Below are positions 35,279-44,968 of a stretch of 64,000 nucleotides of DNA, in pieces. The translations under genes and the position numbers were made by a program. The first letter of the stretch is position 1. Every line of letters starts with the position of its first letter. The notes beneath the pieces are model-generated. The model worked only from the letters and a program-made list of their open reading frames with translations, was not told the origin of the DNA and made no database searches. Source of the stretch: Wenzhouxiangella sp. XN24 (GTDB lineage Bacteria; Pseudomonadota; Gammaproteobacteria; Steroidobacterales; XN24); NCBI RefSeq assembly GCF_011064545.1, contig NZ_JAAMFG010000036.1, positions 372,001 to 436,000 of the forward strand. The letters run 5' to 3'.

Positions 35279-36022
35279 TCAATCCGCCAGGACGCGCAGC
35301 GCCGCGGCGGTCGTGTTGTCACTGTAGGGCGTGCCGGCGCGCACGGCGCGCCCGGCGAGACGCGCCAGCCAGTCCTGGAGCGCGCCGTCGGGGTCCGGAC
35401 CGGCGGCCAGGTCGGCGTCGCTCAACCCCGACCACAAGCCGTCGGAGCACACCACCACGAGGTCGCCGACCTGCAGCGATTCCACCTCGGATAACGCCAC
35501 CAGCGGCTGCTCAGGCGCACCCCCGAGGCAATACTCCACGTAGTGGCGCATCGGGTGCCCGGCCACCTCCTCCTCGCTGATGAGGCCGTCCTGCAACAGG
35601 CTCTCGATGGGCGTGTGATCGCGCGTGCGGGTCACGATCGCGCCATCACGCACCAGGTAGACTCGCGAATCGCCGACGTGCGCCCAGGTGGCGCGCTCCT
35701 CGCACACCAGGCAGGCGGCGCAGGTGGCGCGGGGACGGCTGCCGAGCCCGATCTTCTCTCCCGTCGCGACGACCGCATCATGCGCCGTGGCCATCGCTGC
35801 GCCGAGGAACTCGCGGCAATCCGCAGCTGTCGGCGGACGCGCGGCCAGGCTCCGGCACAGCGAATCGACCGCGACCTCGGCCGCCAGCGCGCCGCCGGCG
35901 TGCCCGCCCATTCCGTCCGCCACCACCAGCAGAAGGCGACCTCCGGTCGACTGCACCGTGGCGCGATCCTGGTTGTCCTCACGGTCACCGAGGAGACTGA
36001 CCTCAGCTGTTTCGAAGCGCAA
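35279..36022 (-). CDS. PP2C-family serine/threonine protein phosphatase
   Basis: Metal-dependent phosphatase of 247 aa. Motifs in order are DNQDR (about 16-20), [11 protein letters not shown] (34-44), [21 protein letters not shown] and the final SDNTTA, so all metal-binding Asp residues are present. It should dephosphorylate Ser or Thr residues on cytoplasmic proteins. No Hanks-type kinase is adjacent; the cognate kinase must be elsewhere if there is one. It ends 22 nt before rph and is divergent from yicC. Confidence 0.92.
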   Translation of the reverse strand: MRFETAEVSLLGDREDNQDRATVQSTGGRLLLVVADGMGGHAGGALAAEVAVDSLCRSLAARPPTAADCREFLGAAMATAHDAVVATGEKIGLGSRPRATCAACLVCEERATWAHVGDSRVYLVRDGAIVTRTRDHTPIESLLQDGLISEEEVAGHPMRHYVEYCLGGAPEQPLVALSEVESLQVGDLVVVCSDGLWSGLSDADLAAGPDPDGALQDWLARLAGRAVRAGTPYSDNTTAAALRVLAD

Positions 36023-36119
36023 TTGATTCCCCGGCCTTCTGCTAGACTACCCGCCCGCCGGGAGCGGGAAATCCGCAAGTATAAGCGCGCCGCGGCATCG
36101 CGGCATGGAATTGCAGCAA

Positions 36120-36992
36120 ATGATCCGGAGCATGACCGGTTTCTCGCGTACCGAGTGCGATGCACCCTGGGGCTCGCTGGCCTGGGAGCTGCGCTCGGTC
36201 AACCACCGATACCTGGAGACCGGGCTGCGCCTCCCCGAGGAATTGCGCGCACTGGAGTCGCGCTTCCGCCAGCAGGTCGCGGGGCGGCTGAAGCGCGGCA
36301 AGGTCGATTGCGCCCTGCGGGTGAACTGGGACGCCGCGGGCGCCCGGGCCCTCGCGCTGGACCTCGAACTGGCCGAGCGCGTCGCCGACGCCGCGGAGAA
36401 GATCCGCGCTCGCGTCGGGGCGCTGGCCATGCCGGGCACCATCGATCTCTTGCGCTGGCCCGGGGTGGTGCGCGAGGCCGAACGCGACGTCGAACCCGTC
36501 GCCGAGCTCGCCGCCGAGGCGCTCGACCGGGCGCTCGCCGAACTCGATGCGGCCCGCCGGCGCGAGGGCGAACGCCTCGGCGAGGTGCTCGCGGAGCGCT
36601 GTGCGGCCATCGGCCAGCTCGTGGCACAGGTCCGCCTCCTGTTGCCGCAGATCCGCAGCGGCCTGCGCGCGCGACTCCTGGAAAGGCTCGCGGGCCTCGA
36701 CCTGGAGACGGATCCCCAGCGCCTCGAGCAGGAACTCGCCATCCAGCTCGGCAAGATGGACGTGGACGAGGAACTGGACCGGCTCGACAGCCACGTCGCC
36801 GAAGTCCGGCGCATCCTGTCGGGCGAGGACGAGGAGGCCAACGGTCGCCGGCTGGATTTCCTCATGCAGGAATTCAACCGGGAAGCGAATACGCTCGGCT
36901 CCAAGTCCGTGGACGCCGAGACCACGCGGATCGCGGTAGAGCTGAAGGTCCTGATCGAACAGATGCGCGAGCAGGTCCAGAACATCGAGTGA
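36120..36992 (+). CDS. yicC: YicC family protein (endoribonuclease-like)
   Basis: 290 aa. MIRSMTGFSR at the N-terminus and HVAEVRRIL, GRRLDFLMQEFNREANTLGSK and ELKVLIEQMREQVQNIE at the C-terminus are family signatures. E. coli YicC is a recently described endoribonuclease that acts on a small RNA. The ATG at 36120 gives the standard N-terminus, five codons after an upstream ATG at 36105. It is followed by gmk after 7 nt, the conserved order. Confidence 0.93.
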   Translation: MIRSMTGFSRTECDAPWGSLAWELRSVNHRYLETGLRLPEELRALESRFRQQVAGRLKRGKVDCALRVNWDAAGARALALDLELAERVADAAEKIRARVGALAMPGTIDLLRWPGVVREAERDVEPVAELAAEALDRALAELDAARRREGERLGEVLAERCAAIGQLVAQVRLLLPQIRSGLRARLLERLAGLDLETDPQRLEQELAIQLGKMDVDEELDRLDSHVAEVRRILSGEDEEANGRRLDFLMQEFNREANTLGSKSVDAETTRIAVELKVLIEQMREQVQNIE

Positions 36993-36999
36993 GCCCGTC

Positions 37000-37617
37000 T
37001 TGAATGCCCAGAACCGACTCTTCGTGATTTCCGCGCCATCCGGCGCCGGCAAGACCAGCCTGGTGCGCGAGCTGATGGCACGCGAACCCGGCCTGCGCTT
37101 CTCGATCTCCTACACCACGCGTCCGCAGCGCAACGGCGAGGTGGACGGCGAGGATTACTTTTTTGTCAGCCAGGCCTCGTTCCGCAGCATGATCGCGGCG
37201 GGCGCTTTTCTCGAGCATGCCCGCGTGTTCGATCACTTCTACGGCACGTCGCGCGCCCAGGTCGAATCGCTTCTCGGGGAGGGCTACGGCGTGGTGCTCG
37301 AGATCGACTGGCAGGGCGCGCGCCAGGTCCGGGCCGCCATGCCGGACTCCGTGGGGATTTTCATCCTGCCGCCCTCGCGCGCCGAACTCGAGCGGCGCCT
37401 GAGATCCCGCGGCACGGACAGCGAGGACGTGATCCGTCGCCGGCTGGCGGATGCCGCCACCGATATTTCGCACTGGAGCGAGTTCCGCTACGCGGTCGTC
37501 AACGACGAGTTCCCGGCGGCCCTGCAGGCGCTCCTGGACATCGTCGGCGGCAAGGGCGAGGCCAGCCGGGCGGACCGGCCGGAACTGGCGCCGCTGGCGG
37601 AAGCGCTGCAAGCCTGA
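37000..37617 (+). CDS. gmk: Guanylate kinase
   Basis: 205 aa enzyme converting GMP to GDP. The P-loop is SAPSGAGKTSLVREL (about 10-24). SYTTRPQRNGEVDGEDYFF is the GMP-binding region, and LEIDWQGARQV is conserved. The start appears to be TTG at 37000. An ATG four bases later is out of frame. Its ribosome-binding site is weak, consistent with coupling to yicC 7 nt upstream. Confidence 0.96.
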   Translation: MNAQNRLFVISAPSGAGKTSLVRELMAREPGLRFSISYTTRPQRNGEVDGEDYFFVSQASFRSMIAAGAFLEHARVFDHFYGTSRAQVESLLGEGYGVVLEIDWQGARQVRAAMPDSVGIFILPPSRAELERRLRSRGTDSEDVIRRRLADAATDISHWSEFRYAVVNDEFPAALQALLDIVGGKGEASRADRPELAPLAEALQA

Positions 37618-37675
37618 GTACGCCTCGCCCGCGTACTGGCAGCGCCGGCCGCTATTCCGTTAACATGGAACGCTA

Positions 37676-37692
37676 GCCCCGAAAACCGGGGC
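37676..37692 (+). terminator. Small hairpin between gmk and rpoZ
   Basis: A 6-bp GC stem (37676-37681 with 37687-37692) with an AAAAC loop is followed by GCCTTTCCCC. The T-run is only three bases. It may partly terminate after gmk or act as an attenuator or processing site. Confidence 0.35.
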
Positions 37693-37712
37693 GCCTTTCC
37701 CCAGAGAGAAAC

Positions 37713-37976
37713 ATGGCCCGGATCACTGTCGAAGACTGCATGCAGAACGTCGATAACCTGTTCGACCTCGTCCTGATCGCGGCGCGGCGCGCCCGCCAGC
37801 TCGCCAACGGCGCACCGTCCACTCTCGAGTGGGAGAACGACAAGGCCACCGTGCTCGCCTTGCGCGAGATCGCAGGGGGCGCCATCAACCAGGACATCCT
37901 CGACGAGCCGGATCCGCCGGTGGCCGTGCGCGAACCGGAATCTTTCGATCGTCCCATCCCCCCGATGGGAGACTGA
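37713..37976 (+). CDS. rpoZ: RNA polymerase omega subunit
   Basis: 87 aa. [30 protein letters not shown] is the conserved omega N-terminus. Omega assists folding of the beta-prime subunit and takes part in ppGpp binding. It lies between gmk and spoT, as in most gammaproteobacteria. AGAGAG upstream is the likely ribosome-binding site. Confidence 0.97.
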   Translation: MARITVEDCMQNVDNLFDLVLIAARRARQLANGAPSTLEWENDKATVLALREIAGGAINQDILDEPDPPVAVREPESFDRPIPPMGD

Positions 37977-37993
37977 ACCCGGAGCGCGCGCCC

Positions 37994-40147
37994 GTGGACT
38001 ACGCAGCTTCCTTCCTGGCTCGACTGCCGAAAAGGAAGCGGTCCATTGGGCTCGACCGCCTCAACCGGCGGATGGAGCGCTACCTGTCGGCCGAACAGGT
38101 CCGCCAGGTCATGGACGCCTACGAGTTCGCCGCCAAGGCCCACGAGGGCCAGCAACGCTACTCCGGCGAGCCCTATATCTCCCACCCGGTGGCGGTGGCC
38201 ACCATCCTCGCCGACCTGAAGCTGGACGCGCAGACGCTGATGTCGGCGCTGCTGCACGACGTCATCGAAGATACCGGGGTCCCGAAAGAGCACATCGCGG
38301 AGCGCTTCGGCGAGGAGGTCGCCGAACTCGTCGACGGCGTCAGCAAGCTGGACAAGATCGAGTTCCGCAGCCGCGCCGAGGCCCAGGCCGAGAGTTTCCG
38401 CAAGATGCTGCTCGCCATGGTGGGCGACATGCGGGTGATCCTGGTCAAGCTCGCGGACCGCACGCACAACATGCGGACGCTGTGGATCATGCCGCCGGAG
38501 AAACGCCGCAGGATCGCGCGCGAGACCCTCGAGATCTACGCCCCCATCGCCAACCGGCTCGGGATGAACACCATCCGCCTCGAGCTGGAAGACCTGGGGT
38601 TCCGCTGCCTGCACCCCTATCGTTACCGGGTGCTGGAAAGAGCGCTGAAACGGGCGCAGGGCACGCACAAGCAGATCATCCAGAAAATCAGCCGGCGCTT
38701 CGACGACGGTCTCGGGGAAGCGGGGATCGACGCGCGGGTCGCAGGGCGCGAAAAACACATCTACAGCATCTACCGGAAGATGCGCGACAAGAAGCTCGCC
38801 CTCAACGAGATCGTCGACGTGTACGGGCTGCGCATCGTCGTCGAGAGCGTCGACGACTGCTATCGGGCGCTCGGCATCGTGCACAAGTGCTACAAGCCGA
38901 TGCCCGGCCGCTTCAAGGACTACATCGCCATTCCGCGCGTCAACGGCTACCAGTCGCTGCACACGACGCTGTTCGGCCCCGGCGGGCTCCCCTGCGAGGT
39001 GCAGATCCGCACCGATGACATGGATCGCGTGGCGGAGTCGGGCATCGCGGCCCACTGGCTCTACAAGAGCGGCAACGCGCCGGCCGCGCAGCCCGAGGTG
39101 CGTGCGCGGGAGTGGCTGGCCAACCTGATGGAGATGGAGGAAGGCGGCAGCTCCGAGGAATTCCTCGAGAGCGTCAAGATCGACCTGTTCCCCGACAAGG
39201 TCTACGTGTTCACACCCAAGGGCGACATCGTCCGCCTGCCGCGCGGCTCGACCTGCGTCGATTTCGCCTACGCGGTGCATACGGGCGTCGGCAACCGCTG
39301 CGTCGCCGCGCGCGTGGATCGCCGCCCGGTGCCGCTGCGCACGGTGCTCAAGAACGGCCAGACCGTGCAGATCGTGACGGCACGCGGCGCCTCGCCGAAC
39401 CCCGCCTGGGTGAACTTCGTCGTGACCGCCAAGGCGCGCATGGCGATCCGGAATTTTCTCAAGAACCTGCAGCGCCACGAGGCGACCGACCTGGGCAAGC
39501 GGCTGCTCGACAATGCCTTGCGCGAGTTCAAGCTCACGCTCCGCAAGGTGCCGGACGAGCGCATGAAGGCCACGCTCGAGCTGCTCGGCTGCAACGAGGT
39601 GCAGGAACTCTACGAGCAGATCGGCCTCGGGGAACGCATGGCCTCGCTGGTGGCGCGCCGCCTCTTGCCGGAGGAAGCCGACAAGCGGGGCGGCGAACAG
39701 GCCGCGCCGCTGACGATCGCGGGCACGGAAGGGATGGTCGTGACTTACGGTCGCTGCTGCCATCCCATTCCCGGCGACACGGTCTTCGGTTACCTGAGCG
39801 CCGGCCGCGGCATCGTCATCCACCGCGACGATTGCGGCAACCTCACCGAGTTCCGCAAGCAACCGGACAAGTGGCTCGCGGTCGAATGGGAACGCAAGCT
39901 GAACCGCACCTTTCCCGTGGAGGTGCGCGCCGAGGTGCGCAACCGGCTCGGCGTGCTGGCGGCGGTCGCGGCGAATATTTCCTCGACCGAGACCAATATC
40001 GAGCACGTCCAGGTCGTGGAACGCGACGGCGACAGTTCGTCCCTGATCTTCCTGCTGCAGGTCGACGGCCGCGCCCAGCTCGAGCGCGTGCTGCGCAGCA
40101 TCCGCGCGATGCCGGACGTGCTGTCCGTCGGCCGCACCAATACCTGA
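37994..40147 (+). CDS. spoT: SpoT, bifunctional (p)ppGpp synthetase/hydrolase
   Basis: 717 aa. The HD hydrolase domain has H88-D89 and E92-D93 in LLHDVIEDTG. The synthetase domain contains YRKMRDKKLALNEIVDVYGLR and GRFKDYIAIPR. A TGS domain (VYVFTPKGDIVRLPRG) and a C-terminal ACT domain follow. Both catalytic domains look intact. The start is GTG at 37994, with GGAG 9 nt upstream and 17 nt after rpoZ. A longer open frame to 37829 overlaps rpoZ and is rejected. Confidence 0.95.
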   Translation: MDYAASFLARLPKRKRSIGLDRLNRRMERYLSAEQVRQVMDAYEFAAKAHEGQQRYSGEPYISHPVAVATILADLKLDAQTLMSALLHDVIEDTGVPKEHIAERFGEEVAELVDGVSKLDKIEFRSRAEAQAESFRKMLLAMVGDMRVILVKLADRTHNMRTLWIMPPEKRRRIARETLEIYAPIANRLGMNTIRLELEDLGFRCLHPYRYRVLERALKRAQGTHKQIIQKISRRFDDGLGEAGIDARVAGREKHIYSIYRKMRDKKLALNEIVDVYGLRIVVESVDDCYRALGIVHKCYKPMPGRFKDYIAIPRVNGYQSLHTTLFGPGGLPCEVQIRTDDMDRVAESGIAAHWLYKSGNAPAAQPEVRAREWLANLMEMEEGGSSEEFLESVKIDLFPDKVYVFTPKGDIVRLPRGSTCVDFAYAVHTGVGNRCVAARVDRRPVPLRTVLKNGQTVQIVTARGASPNPAWVNFVVTAKARMAIRNFLKNLQRHEATDLGKRLLDNALREFKLTLRKVPDERMKATLELLGCNEVQELYEQIGLGERMASLVARRLLPEEADKRGGEQAAPLTIAGTEGMVVTYGRCCHPIPGDTVFGYLSAGRGIVIHRDDCGNLTEFRKQPDKWLAVEWERKLNRTFPVEVRAEVRNRLGVLAAVAANISSTETNIEHVQVVERDGDSSSLIFLLQVDGRAQLERVLRSIRAMPDVLSVGRTNT

Positions 40148-40157
40148 AGGAGACCCC

Positions 40158-40544
40158 ATGACCCGTCGCACCATCGCCACCTCGAATGCGCCGGCCGCGA
40201 TCGGCACCTACGCGCAGGCCGTCGCAGCCGGGGGGGCGATCTGGCTGTCCGGCCAGATCCCCCTCGACCCGGAAACCATGACCTTGGTGGAAGGCGATAT
40301 CGAGGCCGAAGTGCGCCAGGTGTTCCGCAACCTCTCCGCGGTCGCGGCGGCCGCCGGCGCGACGCTCGACGACGCGGTCCGCCTGACCGTCTATCTCACC
40401 GATCTCGGTGATTTCGCCGTCGTGAACGAGGTGATGGCGGAGGTGCTTCGCCCCCCTTACCCCTCTCGCGCCACCGTGGAGGTGGCCGGCCTGCCCAAGG
40501 GCGCCCGGGTCGAGGTGGACGCCGTGCTGGTGCCCGGGACCTGA
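40158..40544 (+). CDS. ridA: RidA family reactive-intermediate deaminase
   Basis: 128 aa trimeric YjgF/RidA protein that hydrolyses reactive enamine/imine intermediates from PLP enzymes. SGQIPLDPETM, the Arg in YPSRATVEVAGLPKGARVEVDAV and the C-terminal Glu form the active-site pattern. AAGGAG precedes the ATG. Its position between spoT and recG is conserved. Confidence 0.94.
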   Translation: MTRRTIATSNAPAAIGTYAQAVAAGGAIWLSGQIPLDPETMTLVEGDIEAEVRQVFRNLSAVAAAAGATLDDAVRLTVYLTDLGDFAVVNEVMAEVLRPPYPSRATVEVAGLPKGARVEVDAVLVPGT

Positions 40545-40560
40545 GTCGCCGGCCGGATCC

Positions 40561-42621
40561 GTGGCCCCGGCTCCCGAAGATTCCGTCACGCGGCTCAGCG
40601 GCGTGGGACCCGCGCTCGCGGCGCGGCTCGAACGGCTCGGCGTGCGCACGGTCGAAGATCTCGTGTTCCTCCTCCCGGTCCGTTACGAGGACCGCACCCG
40701 CATCACGCCCATCGGCGCGCTGCGCCCCGGCCAGCGGGCCGTCGTCGAGGGCGAAGTGCTGCTGACGGAAGTCGTGCGGCGCCGCCGCGCCATGCTCGTG
40801 GTGGCACTGGGTGACGCCACCGGCAGCCTGACGCTGCGCTTCTTCCACTTCAATGCACGCCAGCAGGAGGCCCTGGCCAGGGGCGCGAAATTCCGCTGTT
40901 TCGGCGAGGTGCGCGCCGGGCAGCGCGGCCTGGAGATGGTGCACCCGGAATTCCAGCGGCCCGCGGAGGAAGAGGAGGGCACCCTGACCCCGATCTATCC
41001 GGGGACTGAAGGCCTGACACAGGCGCGCCTGCGGCAGCTCGTCGGGCTGGCCCTGGCCGCACTCGGGCGGGGACCCGCGGAACTCGTGCCGGCCGACGCG
41101 CTGGCGGGCCGCGGGTTCCCCACCCTGCGCGCGGCGCTGCAGCTGCTGCACCGCCCGCCGCCGGACGCCGACCTAGCCGCGCTGGAATCCGCCACCCATC
41201 CCGCTCGCCAGCGCCTGGCGCTCGAGGAACTGCTGGCTCACCAGCTCGCCATGCGCGCATTGCGCCATCGCGCGCGGCGCCTCGCGGCATGGCCGCTCGC
41301 CGGCGACGATCTCGTCGAGCGCTTCATCAGCGGCCTGCCGTTCGCGCTCACCGCCGCACAGCGGCGCGTGATCACCGAGGTGCGCCACGACCTGGCCCGG
41401 GCCGTGCCGATGATGCGCCTCGTGCAGGGCGATGTCGGCAGCGGCAAGACCGTGGTCGCCGCGGTGGCGGCTCTGCAGGCCGTCGCCTGCGGCGCGCAGG
41501 CCGCGATCATGGCGCCGACGGAACTGCTCGGCGAGCAGCATCACGTGAACTTCCGCAACTGGCTGGAGCCGCTCGGCGTGGGCGTGTCCTGGCTCTCCGG
41601 ATCCCAGCCCGCCGCGCAGCGCCGGGACGCGCTGGCGCGCCTCGCATCCGGCGAGGCCGGCGTGGCGGTGGGCACGCATGCGCTGTTCCAGGACGGCGTC
41701 GATTTCGACCGGCTCGCGCTCGCGATCATCGACGAGCAGCACCGCTTCGGGGTGCACCAGCGGCTCGCGCTGACCGACAAGGGCAAGGCCGCGGGGCGCC
41801 GGCCCCACCAGCTGGTGATGACCGCCACACCGATCCCGCGCACGCTCGCGATGGCGACCTATGCCGATCTCGACACTTCGATCATCGACGAGCTGCCGCC
41901 CGGGCGCGGCACCGTGCGCACGGTGGCGATGCCCGAGACCCGCCGGAGCGAGATCGTCGCGCGCATCCGCGACGCGTGCGCCGCCGGGCGCCAGGCCTAC
42001 TGGGTCTGCCCGCTCGTCGAAGAATCCGACCAGCTGCAGGCCCAGGCCGCCGAGGACACGGCGGCGAAGCTCACCGAGGCGCTGCCGGAGTTGTCCGTGG
42101 GCCTGATCCACGGGCGGCTGCGCGCCGCCGAGAAGGAAAAGATCATGCGCGCCTTCAAGGGCGGCGAGATCCACCTGCTGGTCGCCACGACCGTGATCGA
42201 GGTCGGCGTCGATGTGCCCCGTGCCAGCCTCATGATCATCGAGAACGCGGAGCGCATGGGCCTCGCGCAGCTTCACCAGTTGCGGGGCCGCGTAGGACGC
42301 GGGGAGGAGGACGCCAGCTGCCTGTTGTTATATCGCCCCCCACTGTCGGCTATCGCCACGACGCGCCTTGCGGCGATGCGCGATACCAACGACGGCTTCG
42401 AGATCGCGCGCACGGACCTCGAGTTGCGCGGCCCGGGCGAGGTCCTGGGGATTCGCCAGACGGGCCTGCTGGGGCTGAAAGTGGCCGACCTGGTGCGCGA
42501 CCAGCACCTCATGCCGGCCGTGCGGGAGCTGGCCGACCAGATGCTTCGCGGACCGACGGAAGCCGTCGCGGCGCTCACCCGGCGATGGATCGGCGCGGCG
42601 ACGCGTTACGGCCAGGTCTGA
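40561..42621 (+). CDS. recG: RecG ATP-dependent DNA helicase
   Basis: 686 aa helicase that reverses stalled forks and processes Holliday junctions. An N-terminal wedge/OB domain (about 1-160) precedes the motor. Walker A is GDVGSGKT and the Walker B/DEAH-like box is IIDEQHRFG. RecG-specific motifs include MTATPIPRTLAMATYADLD, ATTVIEVGVDVP and QLRGRVGRG, with the TRG region near the end (RTDLELRGPGEVLG). The start is GTG at 40561, 16 nt after ridA. Its stop overlaps the ubiC promoter region. Confidence 0.96.
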   Translation: MAPAPEDSVTRLSGVGPALAARLERLGVRTVEDLVFLLPVRYEDRTRITPIGALRPGQRAVVEGEVLLTEVVRRRRAMLVVALGDATGSLTLRFFHFNARQQEALARGAKFRCFGEVRAGQRGLEMVHPEFQRPAEEEEGTLTPIYPGTEGLTQARLRQLVGLALAALGRGPAELVPADALAGRGFPTLRAALQLLHRPPPDADLAALESATHPARQRLALEELLAHQLAMRALRHRARRLAAWPLAGDDLVERFISGLPFALTAAQRRVITEVRHDLARAVPMMRLVQGDVGSGKTVVAAVAALQAVACGAQAAIMAPTELLGEQHHVNFRNWLEPLGVGVSWLSGSQPAAQRRDALARLASGEAGVAVGTHALFQDGVDFDRLALAIIDEQHRFGVHQRLALTDKGKAAGRRPHQLVMTATPIPRTLAMATYADLDTSIIDELPPGRGTVRTVAMPETRRSEIVARIRDACAAGRQAYWVCPLVEESDQLQAQAAEDTAAKLTEALPELSVGLIHGRLRAAEKEKIMRAFKGGEIHLLVATTVIEVGVDVPRASLMIIENAERMGLAQLHQLRGRVGRGEEDASCLLLYRPPLSAIATTRLAAMRDTNDGFEIARTDLELRGPGEVLGIRQTGLLGLKVADLVRDQHLMPAVRELADQMLRGPTEAVAALTRRWIGAATRYGQV

Positions 42622-42645
42622 CGCGAAGCCGAACCCATCTATAAT
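42618..42645 (+). promoter_or_regulatory. Sigma-70 promoter of ubiC-ubiA
   Basis: CTGACG (42618-42623, 4 of 6) and a perfect TATAAT (42640-42645) are separated by 16 nt. Transcription would start near 42652, about 23 nt before the ubiC ATG. The -35 element overlaps the recG stop codon. Confidence 0.65.
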
Positions 42646-42674
42646 GTTCACCTGTCTTCCTTGCCCCCCGTCGC

Positions 42675-43256
42675 ATGACCAGTAAAAGCTCTCTAATCGC
42701 CGGGACCCCCGGCCTTTCCGATCCACTGGCCTGGCTGTCCGCCGACGCCGCCGACGCGTTGCCGGAGGACCCCGGCTTGCAGGGCTGGTTGCTCGATGTC
42801 GGCTCGCTGACGTCACGCCTCCGCGGGGCCTGCAATGACGGCTTCCGGCTGGAGCTGCTGGGCGAGGCGGATGAAGCCGTTCCCCTCGACGCCCGCCCGC
42901 TCCTCGATTTCGACACGGCGCGCGCGCGCCGGGTGCGCATGTTTTGCGGCGCCACGCTGTGCGTATGCGCGACCACCCTCATGCCGGGCGTGACGCTCGC
43001 CGGGGACCCGTGGCTTGCGAAGCTCGGCGACCGGCCGCTGGGCGACGCGCTCCTCGAGCGCGGCGGCATCCACCGTTCGGCCTTCGAGTACACGCGCACC
43101 GATCCCGACCACCCGCTGTTCGCCCCGGCCCTGGAAGGCATCGACATCCGGCCCGCCTGGGTGTGGGCGCGACGCTCGCTGTTCAGCCTGGCCACGGGGC
43201 GACTGCTCGTCTACGAGATCTTCCTGCCGGGCCTGACCCGATGCCGGAACCGGTAG
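42675..43256 (+). CDS. ubiC: Chorismate lyase
   Basis: 193 aa. Splits chorismate to 4-hydroxybenzoate and pyruvate, the entry step of ubiquinone synthesis. Family landmarks are the Arg in [18 protein letters not shown] and the C-terminal [24 protein letters not shown]. It overlaps ubiA by 16 nt and shares its promoter. Sequence conservation in this family is low, but the neighbour settles the call. Confidence 0.9.
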   Translation: MTSKSSLIAGTPGLSDPLAWLSADAADALPEDPGLQGWLLDVGSLTSRLRGACNDGFRLELLGEADEAVPLDARPLLDFDTARARRVRMFCGATLCVCATTLMPGVTLAGDPWLAKLGDRPLGDALLERGGIHRSAFEYTRTDPDHPLFAPALEGIDIRPAWVWARRSLFSLATGRLLVYEIFLPGLTRCRNR

Positions 43257-44143
43257 AGGCGCGGGGGCCGGCGGCCCGGCTCGCCGCCCAGCTCAGGGAA
43301 TACGCCCTGCTGATGCGGCTGCACCGGCCGATCGGGACCCTCCTGTTGCTCTGGCCGACGCTCTGGGCGTTGTGGGTGGCAGCGGAAGGCCGGCCGGATC
43401 CGCATGTCTTCCTGGTGTTCGTCGCGGGCGTCGTCCTGATGCGTTCCGCGGGCTGCGTGATGAACGATTTCGCCGACCGGCGGATCGATCCGCACGTCGA
43501 GCGCACGCGCGACCGGCCGCTGCCCCGGGGCACCGTGACGCCTATCGAATCGCTGCTGATCGCGGCAGCCCTGGGCGCCGCCGCCTTCGCTCTCGTCCTG
43601 ACCCTCAACCGGCTCACGGTGCTGCTCGCGCTCGGCGGCGCCGTCCTGACGATCACCTACCCTTTCCTCAAGCGCTTCACGCACCTGCCGCAGGTCTGGC
43701 TGGGCGCCGCTTTCGGCTGGTCCGTGCCCATGGCTTTCGCGGCCCAGACCGGCGCGGTGCCCCCGCTCGCCTGGCTGATGTTCATCGCCGTGATGCTGTG
43801 GGCGGTGGTCTACGACACGATGTATGCGATGGTCGACCGGGACGACGACCTGAAACTCGGGGTGCGCTCGACGGCCATCCTGTTCGGGGATGCGGACCGG
43901 CAGATCATCGGCGCGGTGCAGGTGCTGCTGCTGATCGCCTTGTGGCTCGTCGGCCGGCAGGCCGGGCTGGGCGGCTGGTATTACGGCGCACTGCTCCTGG
44001 CGGGCCTGCTGTCTGCCTGGCAACAGGTGCTGATTCGCCGGCGCCGGCCCGCCGACTGCTTCCGTGCCTTCCTGAACAACAATTACTACGGCATGGTCGT
44101 GTTTCTCGGCATTCTCCTGCATTACACCTTCACGTCCGGCTGA
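43241..44143 (+). CDS. ubiA: 4-hydroxybenzoate polyprenyltransferase
   Basis: Integral membrane prenyltransferase of 300 aa with about eight helices. It attaches the polyprenyl tail to 4-hydroxybenzoate. The two Asp motifs are [20 protein letters not shown] and [20 protein letters not shown]. The ATG at 43241 lies within the ubiC end. Its last 14 nt overlap comF on the other strand. Confidence 0.96.
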   Translation: MPEPVEARGPAARLAAQLREYALLMRLHRPIGTLLLLWPTLWALWVAAEGRPDPHVFLVFVAGVVLMRSAGCVMNDFADRRIDPHVERTRDRPLPRGTVTPIESLLIAAALGAAAFALVLTLNRLTVLLALGGAVLTITYPFLKRFTHLPQVWLGAAFGWSVPMAFAAQTGAVPPLAWLMFIAVMLWAVVYDTMYAMVDRDDDLKLGVRSTAILFGDADRQIIGAVQVLLLIALWLVGRQAGLGGWYYGALLLAGLLSAWQQVLIRRRRPADCFRAFLNNNYYGMVVFLGILLHYTFTSG

Positions 44144-44837
44144 GCGTGCCCGTCCCCCCGCGCGCCACCGCCCAGGCCTCGACCGAGGCCGCGCCGGCGT
44201 CCAGCAGCGCGACCCCGAGCGCGGCCGCGGTCGAACCAGTCGTGAGCACGTCATCGATCATCGCGATATGCAGCGCGCGCACCGCCGGGCCCGCCGTGAA
44301 CGCGCCGGCCAGGTTCTGGTAACGCTGGGCGGCGGCGAGACCCGCCTGCGGCGGCGTCGCCCGGGTCCGCCGGCATGCCCGGGAGAGCAACGGGACGCGC
44401 AGGGTGGCCGCGACCGGCCGGGCGATTTCCTGCGCCTGGTTGAAGCCGCGCTCCAGCAACCGGGAGCGATGCAGGGGCACGGGCACGATCGCGTCCGGGC
44501 GGTGCGCCCGGCAATGGTCCCCCAGCAGTCGTCCCAAGAGGGCGCCGTAGTGCAGCGCACCTCCGTACTTGAAGCGGCCGACCAGCGCGTCCACGGGGAA
44601 ACGCCACGCCAGCGGTGCGATCGCGCGCCGCCACGGCACCGGCGCCCCGCGGCAACCGGCACAGGGTCCCGGCGCGTCTCGCGGACGCGCGCAGAGCCGG
44701 CAGGCGGGCCCGATCCAGGGCAGCTCCGCACGGCACGGGGCGCAGATGCCGGCCGGGCCCGCCGGCGTCCCGCACAACTCGCACGGCCACCGCGACAGCC
44801 GCAGCCACGGCCCGTCGTCAACTCTGCCGGCGCTCAT
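44130..44837 (-). CDS. ComF family protein (phosphoribosyltransferase-like)
   Basis: 235 aa. The N-terminal zinc-ribbon-like part has repeated CxxC pairs (CELCG, CAPC, CRLC, CAGC). The C-terminal half is a PRTase fold with the PRPP loop [13 protein letters not shown] and the [11 protein letters not shown] motif. Homologues are needed for DNA uptake in competent bacteria, and type IV pilus genes are in this same window, but competence is not shown. It is divergent from the biotin operon, a pairing common in gammaproteobacteria. The start at 44837 avoids an upstream extension through the promoter region. Confidence 0.88.
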   Translation of the reverse strand: MSAGRVDDGPWLRLSRWPCELCGTPAGPAGICAPCRAELPWIGPACRLCARPRDAPGPCAGCRGAPVPWRRAIAPLAWRFPVDALVGRFKYGGALHYGALLGRLLGDHCRAHRPDAIVPVPLHRSRLLERGFNQAQEIARPVAATLRVPLLSRACRRTRATPPQAGLAAAQRYQNLAGAFTAGPAVRALHIAMIDDVLTTGSTAAALGVALLDAGAASVEAWAVARGGTGTLSRT

Positions 44838-44840
44838 CGG

Positions 44841-44870
44841 TTGACAGCTCCTTCCCCGGCCGCGAATACT
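44841..44870 (+). promoter_or_regulatory. Sigma-70 promoter of the biotin operon
   Basis: A perfect TTGACA (44841-44846) is followed after 18 nt by AATACT (44865-44870, 4 of 6). Transcription would begin near 44877, giving a leader of about 90 nt before bioB. The leader contains a 6-bp hairpin (TGCCCG-GTGA-CGGGCA). No sequence resembling the E. coli BirA operator is visible. Confidence 0.55.
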
Positions 44871-44968
44871 CCCGACGCATTGTGCGGCGATGCCCGGTGA
44901 CGGGCACAGTCCCGCTTTCCTGCCTCCAGGCCCTGAAAACGGGTCCATGACCAACGAGTTTCCCTGCC

